This document shows, in pieces, positions 26,063 to 36,165 of a stretch of DNA of 64,000 nt. The stretch covers positions 124,001-188,000 of the forward strand of contig NZ_JFJY01000001.1 in the NCBI RefSeq assembly GCF_002115785.1. Reading direction: 5' to 3'. Made by a program: the position numbers and the translations under genes. The notes beneath the pieces were generated by a model. It made no database searches. It saw nothing but the letters and a program-made list of their open reading frames with translations, and had not been told where the DNA came from. Numbering within the stretch: the stretch's first letter is position 1; each line of letters starts with the position of its first letter. The DNA is from Thalassospira sp. MCCC 1A03138. Lineage in GTDB: Bacteria > Pseudomonadota > Alphaproteobacteria > Rhodospirillales > Thalassospiraceae.

Positions 26063-26830
26063 ATGCATATTCATTCCATCGCCTTTGTCGCCGCCGACAC
26101 CAAAATTGCCCAGGACGCGATGTACCGGTTAAAGCATCGCTATGGCCATGTCTCGCCGGAAACGGCGGATGTGATTGTCGCACTTGGCGGGGATGGCTTC
26201 ATGCTGGAAACCCTGCATCGCTATATGGGGCGCAAGGTGCCGATCTATGGCATGAACCGGGGCACGGTCGGATTTCTGATGAATGAATTCCGTGAAATGG
26301 ACCTGCCCGAACGCATTGCCGAGGCCCAGACCGTGCAACTGCACCCGCTTCAGATGGAAGCCCACACCATGCAGGGCGAAAGCATGTGTGCGCTTGCGAT
26401 CAACGAAGTCTCGCTTCTGCGCGAAACCCGGCAGGCGGCAAAACTGCGCATCAAGATCGACGGGGTCGAACGGCTGGCCGAACTGGTGTGCGATGGCGCA
26501 CTGGTCTGCACACCGGCCGGAAGTACGGCCTATAACCTGTCGGCCCACGGTCCGATCCTGCCGATGGGAAGCGGCCTTATGGCCCTGACCCCGATCAGCC
26601 CGTTTCGCCCGCGTCGCTGGCGCGGCGCGCTTCTGCCGCATGGGGCCGAAGTCGTTTTTGATGTGCAGGATCCGCAAAAACGTCCGGTTTCCGCCGTGGC
26701 CGATTATACCGAGGTTCGCGATGTCTCGCGCGTGATCATCCGCGAAGACAGCAACATGAAAATCAAATTGCTGTTCGATCCCGAACACAATCTGGAAGAA
26801 CGCATTCTTAAGGAACAATTCGTCGAATGA
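26063..26830 (+). CDS. nadK: NAD kinase
   Basis: A 255-residue cytosolic NAD kinase that makes NADP+ from NAD+ and ATP, the usual length for alphaproteobacteria. The GGDG motif is at residues 42-45 in [13 protein letters not shown], followed by [16 protein letters not shown], the conserved NEVSLLR, and the [17 protein letters not shown] segment that forms the NAD site. GGAAAG precedes the ATG. Its stop codon overlaps the start of argE by 4 bp, so the two are coupled. Confidence 0.95.
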   Translation: MHIHSIAFVAADTKIAQDAMYRLKHRYGHVSPETADVIVALGGDGFMLETLHRYMGRKVPIYGMNRGTVGFLMNEFREMDLPERIAEAQTVQLHPLQMEAHTMQGESMCALAINEVSLLRETRQAAKLRIKIDGVERLAELVCDGALVCTPAGSTAYNLSAHGPILPMGSGLMALTPISPFRPRRWRGALLPHGAEVVFDVQDPQKRPVSAVADYTEVRDVSRVIIREDSNMKIKLLFDPEHNLEERILKEQFVE

Positions 26831-28014
26831 GTGCCGCCAACACCACCGCTATGCCGTCTGCTGCAACCCTTGACTGGCTTGCCAAACTGATCAGCCATCC
26901 AAGTGTCAGCCTGACCCCGAACCTTGCCCTGATCGAACAGGCGCAAAGCTATCTGGAAAGCCTTGGCTATCTGTGCGCGGTCGTGTTTGACGAAACCAGA
27001 AGCAAGGCCAACCTGTATGCCACCATCGGCCCGGCGGTCGATGGCGGCGTGATCCTGTCAGGTCACAGCGACGTGGTCCCGGTCGAAGGCCAGAACTGGG
27101 CATCCGACCCGTTCACCACCGATATCCGCGGCGACAAACTTTATGGCCGCGGGGCCTGCGATATGAAGGGTTTCCTGGCCTGTCTGCTGGCCAAGGCAGA
27201 AATCTTCAAAAATGCCGATCTGCGCGTGCCGATCCATCTGGCCTTCACCTATGACGAAGAAGTCGGCTGCCTTGGTGTGCCAAGCCTGGTCGAGGCGATC
27301 AACGCCCTGCCCCATAAGCCCGCCATGTGCATCGTGGGCGAACCCACCAACATGCAGGTCATCACCCAGCATAAAGGCAAATATTCCGCCCGCGCGCATT
27401 TCACCGGCCGATCGGGCCATTCGTCGCTGCCGGGCGAAGGTGTCAATGCGGTTGAATTCGCATCCGAATTCGTGGTGTTCCTGCGCCGCCTTGGCCAAAA
27501 ATTCCGCAATGAAGGCCCGCATGATGATGAATTCGTGCCCAATCACACGACCTTCCACAGCGGGGTTATCCATGGTGGCACACAGCTCAACATCATTCCG
27601 CAGAATTGCTATGTCGATTTCGAATTCCGCAATCTTCCCAATCATGATCGCAACGAACTCAAAGGTCTGATTTTCGATTACCTCGACAACACCCTTATCC
27701 CGCAAATGCGCGAAACCTATGACGATGTCGGGGTCGAAATCGAAGTCGTCTCCGACATGCCGGGCCTCGCCACCGGCGATGACGAGGAAGTCACAAAACT
27801 GGTCATGGAACTGACCGGGGCCAACACCACCGGCAAGGTCAGCTTCGGCACCGAAGCCGGTGTATTCTCGGCGATGGGCGATATCCCTACCGTCGTCTGC
27901 GGCCCCGGCAGCATCGAACAGGCCCACAAACCCGACGAATTCATCGAACTCGACCAGCTCGCGCGCTGCGAAAAGTTCCTCGACAAGCTTTTGGCAGTAT
28001 TGGTACGAAAGTAG
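26827..28014 (+). CDS. argE: Acetylornithine deacetylase
   Basis: A 395-residue zinc metallopeptidase-family (M20) enzyme that removes the acetyl group from N-acetylornithine in arginine synthesis. Metal ligands are visible as GHSDVVP (His80), GACDMKG (Asp112), DEEVGC (Glu about 144), GEPTN and the late AHKPDEF His; the dimerisation domain lies about residues 180-290. Length and motifs fit ArgE better than DapE, but other M20 amidohydrolases cannot be wholly excluded. Starts by ATGA overlap with nadK and ends in a strong terminator. Confidence 0.88.
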   Translation: MSAANTTAMPSAATLDWLAKLISHPSVSLTPNLALIEQAQSYLESLGYLCAVVFDETRSKANLYATIGPAVDGGVILSGHSDVVPVEGQNWASDPFTTDIRGDKLYGRGACDMKGFLACLLAKAEIFKNADLRVPIHLAFTYDEEVGCLGVPSLVEAINALPHKPAMCIVGEPTNMQVITQHKGKYSARAHFTGRSGHSSLPGEGVNAVEFASEFVVFLRRLGQKFRNEGPHDDEFVPNHTTFHSGVIHGGTQLNIIPQNCYVDFEFRNLPNHDRNELKGLIFDYLDNTLIPQMRETYDDVGVEIEVVSDMPGLATGDDEEVTKLVMELTGANTTGKVSFGTEAGVFSAMGDIPTVVCGPGSIEQAHKPDEFIELDQLARCEKFLDKLLAVLVRK

Positions 28015-28037
28015 CAAATCACCTGCCAAACAAACGT

Positions 28038-28065
28038 AAAAGCCCCCGAGTTGGGGGCTTTTTTA
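28038..28065 (+). terminator. Terminator of nadK-argE
   Basis: AAAAGCCCCC, 5-nt loop, GGGGGCTTTT followed by TTATT. Confidence 0.9.
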
Positions 28066-28151
28066 TTGAAAAACTATCAAGGAATTGGCCCCGGAATGAC
28101 CTTTGCCTTGTGCAAGCGACTTGACGTCCATCGGCGTTACGGTCAAAACAA

Positions 28152-28178
28152 AAGGGCCGGTGCAATGCACCAGCCCTT
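28152..28178. repeat. Stem-loop between argE and acrB terminators
   Basis: AAGGGC/GCCCTT arms with an inner GGTGCA-A-TGCACC stem (one bulged position). Lies in the 270-bp convergent gap; purpose not clear. Confidence 0.4.
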
Positions 28179-28248
28179 CTTACGCACGCGCAACGGCGGG
28201 GTCGGGGGACTGCGCAGACAAGTCTGCAACCGTCGCGAGCGCGCCGAC

Positions 28249-28278
28249 AAAGCCGGTCTGTTAATTCAGACCGGCTTT
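28249..28278 (-). terminator. Terminator of the RND efflux operon
   Basis: AAAGCCGGTCTG and CAGACCGGCTTT, perfect 12-bp arms with a 6-nt loop, 10 bp after the acrB-like stop codon. Confidence 0.85.
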
Positions 28279-28288
28279 GCTTTCTGGT

Positions 28289-31200
28289 TCATTCCGCCGG
28301 ATGTTCGTGGGCGGCCTTGACGTCGCCGCGTTTCGAACGGCTTTTGGCAAAGGTGCCAACAATCAGCACGAAGAACAGCGGCACGAAGAAGATCGCAAGG
28401 ATCGTGGCCGCAATCATGCCGCCCATCACCCCGGTCCCCACCGCGATACGCGCCCCCGCACCGGCACCGGTACTGATCGCAAGCGGCAGAACACCAAGCG
28501 TGAAGGCCATCGAGGTCATGATGATCGGACGCAGACGCTGGCGCGCGGCCTCGACCGTTGCCTCAAGCAGGCCCATCCCCTGATCATAAAGCTCGCGTGC
28601 GAACTCGACGATCAGAATGGCGTTCTTGGCCGACAAACCAATCGTGGTCAGGATCGCCACCTGGAAGTACACGTCATCGGGAAGCCCGCGCAGCAAGGCT
28701 GCAATCACGGCACCCAAAACGCCCAGTGGCACGACCATCATCACCGAAACAGGAATGGCCCAGCTTTCATACAATGCGGCAAGGCACAGGAAGACCACGA
28801 TCATCGACAGGGCATAAAGGGCCGGGCCCTGTTCGCCTGCCTCGCGTTCTTCATAGGAAAGCCCCTGCCATTCAAGGCCGATGCCACCCGGAAGCTTGGC
28901 AACGATTTCTTCCATTGCCTTCATCGCATCACCCGATGCAACGCCCGGTGCCGCCTGCCCCTGAATATTGACGGACGAAAGACCGTTAAAGCGTTCCAGC
29001 CGCGGCGAGCCATAAGTCCACTGCGTGGTCGAGAAGGCCGAAATCGGTACCATCTCGTCATAGCTGTTGCGGACATACCAATGATCCATATCTTCGGGCA
29101 TCATGCGATATTTCGCATCTGCCTGCATATAGACGCGCTTGACACGGCCCTTCTCGATGAAGTCGTTGACATAGCTTGAGCCCCAGGCAGTTGCCAGCGT
29201 GCGGTTGATGTCGGCGATATTGACACCCAGCGCACTGGCCTTTTCCTGATCGATATTGATGTCAAACTGCGGCGTGTCATTCAGGCCGTTCGGACGCACC
29301 CCGACAAGGCGCGGGTCCTGTGCCGCCATGCCAAGCAACTGGTTCCGTGCCGCGATCAGGGCATCATGCCCCGCACCACCACGGTCCACCAACTGCATAT
29401 CAAAGCCGTTCGCCGTGCCCAGTTCGATAATCGCAGGCGGGGCAAAGGCAAAGACCATGGCTTCGCGGATCTGGGCAAAGGCACCATAGGCCCGCCCGAT
29501 CACCGCCTCAACCGACTGACCGGGCGATGTCCGTTCCGACCAGTCTTTCAGGTTGACGAAGGCGATACCCGCATTCTGACCACTCCCGGCAAACGAGAAA
29601 CCAGCCACGGTAAAGATACCGTTCACCACTTCCTTCTCGTCTTCCATGAAGTGCTTTTCGAGCTTCTTGAGAACCTCGACCGTACGCTCCTGCGAGGCAC
29701 CGGCCGGCAGCTGAACCATGGAGAACATGATCCCCTGATCCTCTTCCGGCAGGAACGAACCCGGCAGACGCACGAACAGGAAGGCCAAAGCCCCGACAAG
29801 AATGCCATACACGAACAGGTAACGCCATTTGCGGTTCACAACATGACCGACACTGCCCTGATAGAAATTGTTGGTCTTATCAAACCCGCGATTGAACCAG
29901 CCAAAGAACCCCTTCTTGGCATGCGGATCGCTTTTGGAAGGCTTAAGCATCGTCGCGCAAAGGGCCGGTGTCAGGACAATCGCCACGATCACCGACAACA
30001 CCATCGCCGAAACAATGGTGATCGAGAACTGACGATAAATCGCCCCGGTCGACCCGGCAAAGAACGCCATGGGCACAAACACGGCCGAAAGAACCAGCGC
30101 AATACCAACAAGCGCACCGGTAATCTGGCTCATGGATTTGCGCGTTGCTTCACGCGGCGGCAAGCCGTCTTCATGCATCACGCGTTCGACGTTTTCGACC
30201 ACAACGATGGCGTCATCGACCAGAAGACCAATCGCCAGCACCATGCCAAACATGGTCAGCGTGTTGATCGAATATCCGAACGCCGCCAGAACGCCGAATG
30301 TACCGAGCAAAACCACCGGCACAGCAATCGTCGGGATCAGGGTCGCGCGCCAGTTTTGCAGGAACACGAACATCACGACGAAGACAAGCGCGATGGCTTC
30401 AAACAGGGTCCGGACCACTTCCTCGATCGAAACCTTGACGAACGGGGTCGTGTCATACGGATAAACAACTTCCATCCCCTGCGGGAAGAAAGGTTTAAGC
30501 TCCTCAAGGCGGGCTTTCACCGCCTCGGCGGTGTCAAGCGCATTGGCCCCGGTCGCCAGGTTGATACCAATACCAGTTGCGGCCTGTGCATTATAACGCG
30601 CAACGACCTCGTAGCTTTCGCCACCGATCTCGATGCGCGCCACATCGCCCAGACGGACCTGCGAACCATCCGTATTCACACGCAGCAGAATATTGGCGAA
30701 TTCGTCAACGGTCGTAAGCTTGCTTTGCGCCGTAATCGTCGCGTTGATCTGCTGGCCCGGCACCGACGGCGCACCGCCGATCTGACCGGCCGTGACTTCC
30801 GTGTTCTGCGCTTCGATTGCCGAACTGACATCGGAAACCGTCAGGTTATAGGAAATCAGCTTGTTCGGATCGAGCCAGATGCGCATCGCATGCTGGGCCC
30901 CAAACACCTGAACCGAACCAACACCGTTCACACGTGCAATCGGGTCTTCGATGGTCGATACCACAAAGTCCGAAAGGTCTTCGGCATTCATCGAACCATC
31001 GGCCGACACAAAGCCCGCCACCATCAGGAACGAACCGCTCGATTTCGAAACCGTGATGCCCTGCTGCTGAACTTCGCTTGGCAGGCGCGACATGGCAGCC
31101 TGCAACTTGTTCTGCACCTGCACCTGCGCGATATCGGGATCGGCTTCGGGTTCAAAGGTCAGGGTGATGGATGCACTACCCGTCGCACTACTGTTCGACG

Positions 31201-31435
31201 ACATATAGCGCAGGAAATCCAGCCCGTTCATTTCCTGTTCGATGACCTGCGTCACCGTGTTTTCAACGGTTTCCGCCGAAGCACCTGGATAGGTTGCCTC
31301 GATCTGCACCGATGGCGGCGCAATCGACGGATATTGCTCGATCGGCAGCTGCAAAATGGACAGCCCCCCCGCCAGCATGATCACCAGGGCCACAACCCAG
31401 GCGAAGACGGGGCGATCAATAAAAAACTTTGCCAT
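28289..31435 (-). CDS. acrB: RND multidrug efflux pump, AcrB/MexB type
   Basis: A 1048-residue HAE1-family proton-driven exporter, the inner-membrane engine of a tripartite drug pump. It begins [20 protein letters not shown], has two large periplasmic loops and 12 helices, and keeps the proton-relay pair Asp407-Asp408 in [28 protein letters not shown] and the GFAGSG-type loops are present. AAGGACGA precedes the ATG. The fusion-protein gene is 24 bp upstream. No outer-membrane channel gene follows, so it probably uses a TolC encoded elsewhere. A 690-codon open frame on the opposite strand is a codon-bias shadow. Confidence 0.95.
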   Translation of the reverse strand: MAKFFIDRPVFAWVVALVIMLAGGLSILQLPIEQYPSIAPPSVQIEATYPGASAETVENTVTQVIEQEMNGLDFLRYMSSNSSATGSASITLTFEPEADPDIAQVQVQNKLQAAMSRLPSEVQQQGITVSKSSGSFLMVAGFVSADGSMNAEDLSDFVVSTIEDPIARVNGVGSVQVFGAQHAMRIWLDPNKLISYNLTVSDVSSAIEAQNTEVTAGQIGGAPSVPGQQINATITAQSKLTTVDEFANILLRVNTDGSQVRLGDVARIEIGGESYEVVARYNAQAATGIGINLATGANALDTAEAVKARLEELKPFFPQGMEVVYPYDTTPFVKVSIEEVVRTLFEAIALVFVVMFVFLQNWRATLIPTIAVPVVLLGTFGVLAAFGYSINTLTMFGMVLAIGLLVDDAIVVVENVERVMHEDGLPPREATRKSMSQITGALVGIALVLSAVFVPMAFFAGSTGAIYRQFSITIVSAMVLSVIVAIVLTPALCATMLKPSKSDPHAKKGFFGWFNRGFDKTNNFYQGSVGHVVNRKWRYLFVYGILVGALAFLFVRLPGSFLPEEDQGIMFSMVQLPAGASQERTVEVLKKLEKHFMEDEKEVVNGIFTVAGFSFAGSGQNAGIAFVNLKDWSERTSPGQSVEAVIGRAYGAFAQIREAMVFAFAPPAIIELGTANGFDMQLVDRGGAGHDALIAARNQLLGMAAQDPRLVGVRPNGLNDTPQFDINIDQEKASALGVNIADINRTLATAWGSSYVNDFIEKGRVKRVYMQADAKYRMMPEDMDHWYVRNSYDEMVPISAFSTTQWTYGSPRLERFNGLSSVNIQGQAAPGVASGDAMKAMEEIVAKLPGGIGLEWQGLSYEEREAGEQGPALYALSMIVVFLCLAALYESWAIPVSVMMVVPLGVLGAVIAALLRGLPDDVYFQVAILTTIGLSAKNAILIVEFARELYDQGMGLLEATVEAARQRLRPIIMTSMAFTLGVLPLAISTGAGAGARIAVGTGVMGGMIAATILAIFFVPLFFVLIVGTFAKSRSKRGDVKAAHEHPAE

Positions 31436-31459
31436 TAGAAATCGTCCTTAATCGTCAGC

Positions 31460-32650
31460 TTACTGGGCTGAACCCTGGGCGGCACCCTGGCCAGCATTCG
31501 CATTCTCGACAGGCTGCGCCGTTACCGGCGCCCCCGGTGCGATACGCTGAATGCCATCAACGATCAGCTGTTCGCCATCCGAAACACCGTCTGTCACGAC
31601 CCAGTTCTCGCCTTGCGACTGTTCGATCTGGACATCCTTGGAAACGACCTTGCCGTCACCGATGGTGTAAACATATGCCGTGCCATCCGGACGGCGCATC
31701 ACGGCTTTCTGCGGCACAAGGAAGGCCCCATCAAGTTTGCCCTGACGCACCTGTCCACGCACGAACATGCCCGGCAGCAACACACCATCCGGGTTCGGGA
31801 AAACCGCACGCAGGCGGATCGTTCCGGTGGTTTCATTCACCGATACGTCGGAAAACTGCAAAGTCCCGGTATGGGGATATTCAACACCGGTCGCATCAAT
31901 GATCAGGGCAACTTCGATCTTGCCGTTTTCAACACCCTGAATGCGGCCGTTCTGGATCGCCTGCTTGATCTTCATTAACCGGCCACCCGCCTGCGTCACA
32001 TCGACATAGATCGGGTCCAGCTGGGTGATCGTGGTCAGTGCTTCGGTCTGGTTGGCGGTCACAAGCGCACCTTCGGTCACATCAGACGAACTGATCTGGC
32101 CGGAAATCGGGGCGGTTACGGTGGTGTACTCAACATTGATACGTGCTTGATCGACCTGCGCGCGTGCTGCGGCAACCGCTGCTTTCGCCTGTGCTTCTGC
32201 CGAAATCGCATCGTCAAAGGTCTGCTCGGAAACCGCCTGGGTTTTCACAAGACTTTCGTATCGCTTGCGGGTTTTCGTCGTCTGATCAAGGGTCGCGCGC
32301 TGCTTGGCAAGTTCCGCCTGTGCCGCGTCAAGTTCCGCCATGTAAACTGCCTGATCAATCATATAAAGCTGCTGACCGGCTTCAACAAACGCGCCTTCGG
32401 TAAAGTTGCGTTCCTTGATGATACCATCGACCTGCGGGCGCACGGCAGCCTTGCGGAAGGCAACGGTACGACCCGGCATTTCCTCGATCAGACCAATGGT
32501 CTGCGCTTCAAGTGTCAAGGTACCAACCGGCGTTGCCTGCGGCTGCTGCTGTGCGCTGGCATCCGACTGCTGCGCTTCTTTCTGCTCGTCACAGGCCGCA
32601 ACCATCAATGCAAGCACAGCAACGCCTGCAAGTTTCAAACAAGATCGCAT
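31460..32650 (-). CDS. acrA: RND efflux membrane-fusion lipoprotein, AcrA/MexA type
   Basis: A 396-residue periplasmic adaptor that joins the RND pump to an outer-membrane channel. From ATG 32650 it has a lipoprotein signal with lipobox VAAC (Cys20), a split lipoyl domain, a coiled-coil hairpin about residues 95-160 (DAAQAELAKQRATLDQTTK onward), a beta-barrel region and a Gln/Ala-rich C-terminal tail. The frame is open to 32725, but that ATG lies about 12 bp from the operator and probably at or before the transcription start. A TTG two codons upstream of 32650 has the better-spaced AGAAGGA and is an alternative. Confidence 0.92.
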   Translation of the reverse strand: MRSCLKLAGVAVLALMVAACDEQKEAQQSDASAQQQPQATPVGTLTLEAQTIGLIEEMPGRTVAFRKAAVRPQVDGIIKERNFTEGAFVEAGQQLYMIDQAVYMAELDAAQAELAKQRATLDQTTKTRKRYESLVKTQAVSEQTFDDAISAEAQAKAAVAAARAQVDQARINVEYTTVTAPISGQISSSDVTEGALVTANQTEALTTITQLDPIYVDVTQAGGRLMKIKQAIQNGRIQGVENGKIEVALIIDATGVEYPHTGTLQFSDVSVNETTGTIRLRAVFPNPDGVLLPGMFVRGQVRQGKLDGAFLVPQKAVMRRPDGTAYVYTIGDGKVVSKDVQIEQSQGENWVVTDGVSDGEQLIVDGIQRIAPGAPVTAQPVENANAGQGAAQGSAQ

Positions 32651-32737
32651 CGACAAAATGATTTTCCTTCTCACAGTCCTGTAAGCAGCGCTGCCGTGCC
32701 GGGGAATATCAGGCAGCTTTGCCATTGAATTATTAAA

Positions 32738-32754
32738 TACTGTACGGTACAGTA
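32738..32754. promoter_or_regulatory. Palindromic operator between acrA and its TetR repressor
   Basis: TACTGTACGGTACAGTA, 17 bp, symmetric about G32746, with further TGTAC repeats overlapping. It sits in the divergent promoter region as expected for an AcrR-like repressor site. Confidence 0.75.
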
Positions 32755-32815
32755 CACATTGTGCGCTGCACGATCAAGAGCCAAAAGAAACGTCGACAGA
32801 AAAGATCGAAAAACC

Positions 32816-33487
32816 ATGAGCGAAACGTCAGAAATCCAAGGAAAACAATCCAGTCGCGGCTTCGCACGGCGACGCGCGATGATGGATGCTGCATGGCAGC
32901 TTTTGCTGGAGAAAGGCTTTTCTGGCGTTACGCTAAATGACGTAATTTCTCGATCCGGTGGCTCACGTACAACTCTCTACGAGGCATTTGGCGGAAAGGA
33001 TGGGTTGCTGACTGCCGTCATGACAGAACGGTGCATGGAATTTTCCGCGGAACTGCATATTTCGCTGGAATCCAATCTCCCTCCTCGTGACGCTTTGACC
33101 GACTTCGCCTTTAAACTATCGACCAAGATACTAACCGAGGAAGCCGTTCGCTTCACGCAGATTCTGTTCTCCGAAGGACAGCATTTTATACCAATGGTTG
33201 AGAAATTCCTTGAAGTCGGTCCCGAAAGCACGCGCAAACGCCTTGCAAACTACCTGAAACGCCAGAATGACCTTGGTAATCTTGTCATCGACGACCCTGA
33301 TCATTATGCCGAAATCTTCGATGCAATGATTGTCGGCGACTGGCAGAATCAGGTGATGAAAATGATCTCCCCGCCCAAACTCAGCGAGGAAGAGATCACA
33401 ATAAGGGTCAAACGCGCCGTCGATGTCTTCCTGTGTGGTGTGACCGTCGAAAGCAAGCGCGACAAAATCGGCTGCGCCACCGACTGA
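32816..33487 (+). CDS. TetR/AcrR family repressor of the efflux pump
   Basis: A 223-residue regulator with an N-terminal helix-turn-helix (MMDAAWQLLLEKGFSGVTL then VISRSGGSRTTLYEAFGGKD) and a C-terminal ligand domain of the type found in RND-linked repressors (TILTEEAVRFTQILFSEG). ATG 32816 is preferred over the longer frame from 32759. Divergent from acrAB with a palindrome between them, so repression of the pump and relief by a drug-like ligand is inferred. Codon choice looks less GC-biased at third positions than its neighbours in the first half; I did not compute this. Confidence 0.87.
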   Translation: MSETSEIQGKQSSRGFARRRAMMDAAWQLLLEKGFSGVTLNDVISRSGGSRTTLYEAFGGKDGLLTAVMTERCMEFSAELHISLESNLPPRDALTDFAFKLSTKILTEEAVRFTQILFSEGQHFIPMVEKFLEVGPESTRKRLANYLKRQNDLGNLVIDDPDHYAEIFDAMIVGDWQNQVMKMISPPKLSEEEITIRVKRAVDVFLCGVTVESKRDKIGCATD

Positions 33488-33565
33488 TCGTCAACCCGGA
33501 CCGCTCCCCACCAGCCGCACTCAGCCGCAACATACCCCATGCTTTCCAGATGACAGTTCGGGAAA

Positions 33566-33587
33566 GATGTGATCCATTTCACATTTG
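33566..33587. promoter_or_regulatory. CRP-type binding site
   Basis: TGTGA-TCCATT-TCACA at 33568-33583 has perfect CRP half sites with 6-bp spacing, and the flanks (AGA before, TTT after) also fit. It is 116 bp upstream of the secreted-protein start. Confidence 0.65.
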
Positions 33588-33698
33588 CGCGTTTCGGGGG
33601 CCTTCGGCATGCTGATACCGCAATCCGTGCCCCATCTTCACCAAATTTGCACGACACACTGGAACCGTTCAAACCATTACCCAAAAGGGGCTTCGATC

Positions 33699-34859
33699 AT
33701 GCCTGTACGCCGTATTGTCATCGGCATTGGTGTTTCTCTGATTTCAATTTGCGCCACGGGCGCGAATGCCTTTGCGCTTGAAACGCAGAGGGCGCGCGAA
33801 ATCATGGATGGAATCCTGATGCAAAACGGCATTTCCGCAACCGAAACATCCGCGGAAAACAGCAATGGCGACGTCACCTTTACCTATGACGGTGTGCGCC
33901 TTGATCTCAGCGGTTACAGTACCGCGCGTGAACTGGCCCTTGAAGGTGTCCGCGTGACGCTCAAGGATACCGATATCGCCAATCAGGTCGATATCGACAT
34001 TGCCCTGCCCGAACGCGGAAAAATGCTGGCCGATGCCACCAGTGACCAGCGCGAACTGACCATGCGCAAGGCCGTTGGAAGCCTGCGGTGGAACCATGTC
34101 AATGGCACCGCGGTCAATTTCACGGGTGCGGCCGATTTCCTGATTGGCGATGAACCGATCACGCGCAAACACTGGCTGATGAACGGGCTTGTCATTCGCT
34201 GGATGCCCGACGAAGCCCGCATTTCCTGGCAGGCCGCCGAATGGACCGGACCGAACCGGGAAAAACTTGGCGCAGTCAAATCGACAAGCTTCCTGCTTTA
34301 TCCCGGCCCCAACGGTGAAACCCATCTTGATTACGCCCATGATGGTCTGTGGTTGCCAAGCCTGCTGCAACCCCGCACCGTGCGCATCAAAAGCAGCAGC
34401 ACCGGCCTGCCCTGGGCCGAAGCCAAGCCAATCGTTGAAAAGGGCTTCAATGATATGCTGACCGGCCTTGCCCCGCGCGCCGCACGTCGCCAGATCGCCA
34501 ATGACCTCTGGCAAAAGGCCGCCGACAATGGCGCACCGGTCAAGATTGATGAAATCTATGTCGAAGGCCGCGGCCTCGAAGCATTGGGCAAGGGTGAATT
34601 CATCGCCCAGAAAGCCGCCCGTTATGGATTTTCGGGCCAACTTGACGTCGACCTGATCGGGCGCGAACGCCTTCAGGATCTGATCGGCACCCCGCAAAGC
34701 CCGACCCTGCTGGGCGCGCTGGTGCCCTTTGCCGTCGATGGCCTTGCCGCTGGTGAACCGGGCAAACAGGGCATGACGAATTATGATGTAGAACTGTTGC
34801 GCGATGGCAGGATTGTCGTGAATGGCGTCACGGTATTCAGCGCCGCAAGTGGCAGCTGA
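33699..34859 (+). CDS. Exported protein of unknown function
   Basis: A 386-residue protein with a clear signal peptide (cleavage after about residue 26, ANAFA). The mature part looks beta-rich and contains VTFTYDGVRLDLSGYS, repeated pairs of acidic and hydrophobic strands, and a C-terminal YDVELLRDGRIVVNGVTVF. I do not recognise a family with confidence. ATG 33699 follows AAAAGGGG; the upstream frame is not signal-like. It has a CRP-type site upstream and is followed after 17 bp by a VOC protein gene, so the two may form an operon. Confidence 0.75.
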   Translation: MPVRRIVIGIGVSLISICATGANAFALETQRAREIMDGILMQNGISATETSAENSNGDVTFTYDGVRLDLSGYSTARELALEGVRVTLKDTDIANQVDIDIALPERGKMLADATSDQRELTMRKAVGSLRWNHVNGTAVNFTGAADFLIGDEPITRKHWLMNGLVIRWMPDEARISWQAAEWTGPNREKLGAVKSTSFLLYPGPNGETHLDYAHDGLWLPSLLQPRTVRIKSSSTGLPWAEAKPIVEKGFNDMLTGLAPRAARRQIANDLWQKAADNGAPVKIDEIYVEGRGLEALGKGEFIAQKAARYGFSGQLDVDLIGRERLQDLIGTPQSPTLLGALVPFAVDGLAAGEPGKQGMTNYDVELLRDGRIVVNGVTVFSAASGS

Positions 34860-34876
34860 TAGCAACGGAAAACCTG

Positions 34877-35245
34877 ATGCCGACAACATGCAACCGGGTC
34901 GTGATCTACACGAAAAAGATCGACGAAATGATCCATTTCTACTGCGATCTTTTCGTCTATCAGGCCATCCGCCTCGAAGGTGACCGCATCGTCGAACTCA
35001 GACCCGCCCTTGATGGACTGATCCTGATGCTCCATCCCGCGGGCAAGGGCCAGAAAGAAGGCCAGTCGCTCATCAAACTGGTCTTTGACGTCAAGAATGT
35101 TGAAGTCTTCCGCAAACAACTGGTTGCCCACGGCGTTGATGTCGGCCCGATCCATCAGGCGGATGGCTATCAGTTCGCCAATATGAAAGACCCGTCCGGA
35201 AATCCGGTTTCGATTTCCAGCCGGGCCTTTGCAGTCGGTTCCTAA
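34877..35245 (+). CDS. VOC (glyoxalase/bleomycin resistance) family protein
   Basis: A 122-residue single-copy VOC fold protein: NRVVIYTKKIDEMIHFYCDLF at the N-terminus, a central strand LDGLILMLHP, and a C-terminal DGYQFANMKDPSGNPVSI. These proteins usually dimerise to bind a metal and act as lyases, dioxygenases or drug-binding proteins; the exact role is unknown. Start 17 bp after the exported-protein gene; ribosome site is weak (GGAAAA). Confidence 0.82.
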   Translation: MPTTCNRVVIYTKKIDEMIHFYCDLFVYQAIRLEGDRIVELRPALDGLILMLHPAGKGQKEGQSLIKLVFDVKNVEVFRKQLVAHGVDVGPIHQADGYQFANMKDPSGNPVSISSRAFAVGS

Positions 35246-35251
35246 CGGGGC

Positions 35252-36007
35252 TTAGATACCCTGCCCGCCGGAAACCTCGATCCGCTGGGCATTGACCCAG
35301 CGATTGTCTTCTGACAGCAGGCTGGCGATCATCGGCCCGATATCATCAGGCACGCCCACCCGGCCAAGGGCTGTCATTTCGGCAAATACCTTGTTCAGAT
35401 CCGGGGTATCGCGCACCGCACCGCCAAGGAAGTCGGTTTCAATCGCGCCCGGTGCGACCGTATTGACCGCAATGCCGCGTACCCCAAATTCCTTGGCCAT
35501 GTAAAGGCTCAGCACCTCGACCGCGCCCTTGACCGCCGAATAGGCGGAAAATCCGGGGAATGCCCCCTTGGTCAGCCCGGAAGACAGGTTGACGATCCGT
35601 CCGCCATCGGCAATCAGCGGCAACAGAGCCTGCGTCAGGAAGAAAACCCCTTTGAAATGCACATCAACCAGCTTGTCGAACTGTGCCTCGGTGGTTTCGG
35701 CAATCGACGCCATGTCACCATGACCGGCATTATTGACAAGATGGTCAAACGTGTCCCGGCCCCAGACGTCGCGCAATCCGATGCGCAGGTTTTCGGCAAA
35801 ACCGGCAAAGCTGGAAATGTCAGCAACATCAAGCTTCAAGGCCAATGCCTTCCGTCCCATTGCCTTAATCTCCGAAACCACCGCATCGGCATCGTCAGAT
35901 CGGCTGTGATAGGTCACGATCACATTCCCGCCATGGCGGGCGATGGCAAGGGCGGTATTACGGCCAAGGCCACGGCTGGAACCGGTTACAATTGAAATCT
36001 TGGTCAT
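35252..36007 (-). CDS. Short-chain dehydrogenase/reductase
   Basis: A 251-residue classical SDR. Cofactor motif TGSSRGLG at residues 8-15, NNAGHG near 91, catalytic Ser in NLSSG (about 143), Tyr156 and Lys160 in YSAVK. The C-terminal pattern VNAQRIEVSGGQGI is common in FabG-like members. Substrate unknown. GGAGTT-type ribosome site. It is divergent from an AraC regulator at 36166, which probably controls it; this SDR/AraC pairing is common in proteobacteria. Confidence 0.9.
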   Translation of the reverse strand: MTKISIVTGSSRGLGRNTALAIARHGGNVIVTYHSRSDDADAVVSEIKAMGRKALALKLDVADISSFAGFAENLRIGLRDVWGRDTFDHLVNNAGHGDMASIAETTEAQFDKLVDVHFKGVFFLTQALLPLIADGGRIVNLSSGLTKGAFPGFSAYSAVKGAVEVLSLYMAKEFGVRGIAVNTVAPGAIETDFLGGAVRDTPDLNKVFAEMTALGRVGVPDDIGPMIASLLSEDNRWVNAQRIEVSGGQGI

Positions 36008-36111
36008 CGGACAACTCCTTGGTTTGGTGATGTTGGTTCACGCTGTTTGGTGTTGTCCGTTATACTGCTGCCCCCTCCCGCCCGTCGTTGCCGGAACCTC
36101 GGCATACTTAG

Positions 36112-36157
36112 CCTAATCCTCCAAACCATATTTACGACGATATCAATCGGGATTAGG
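36112..36157. promoter_or_regulatory. Inverted repeat between SDR and AraC genes
   Basis: CCTAATCC (36112-36119) and GGATTAGG (36150-36157), perfect 8-bp arms separated by 30 bp, in the divergent promoter region next to the AraC start at 36166. Candidate regulator site or sites. Confidence 0.4.
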
Positions 36158-36165
36158 ATCACGGC

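Noticed and set aside
29366-31438. A 690-codon open frame on the plus strand opposite acrB
   Set aside because: It is antisense to a full-length RND pump with all motifs, is Arg/His-rich in the way of GC-biased shadows, and has no ribosome site or recognisable domain.
33744-34889. A 381-codon minus-strand frame opposite the exported protein gene
   Set aside because: The plus-strand gene has a clear signal peptide and ribosome site; the minus frame has neither and shows no family motifs.
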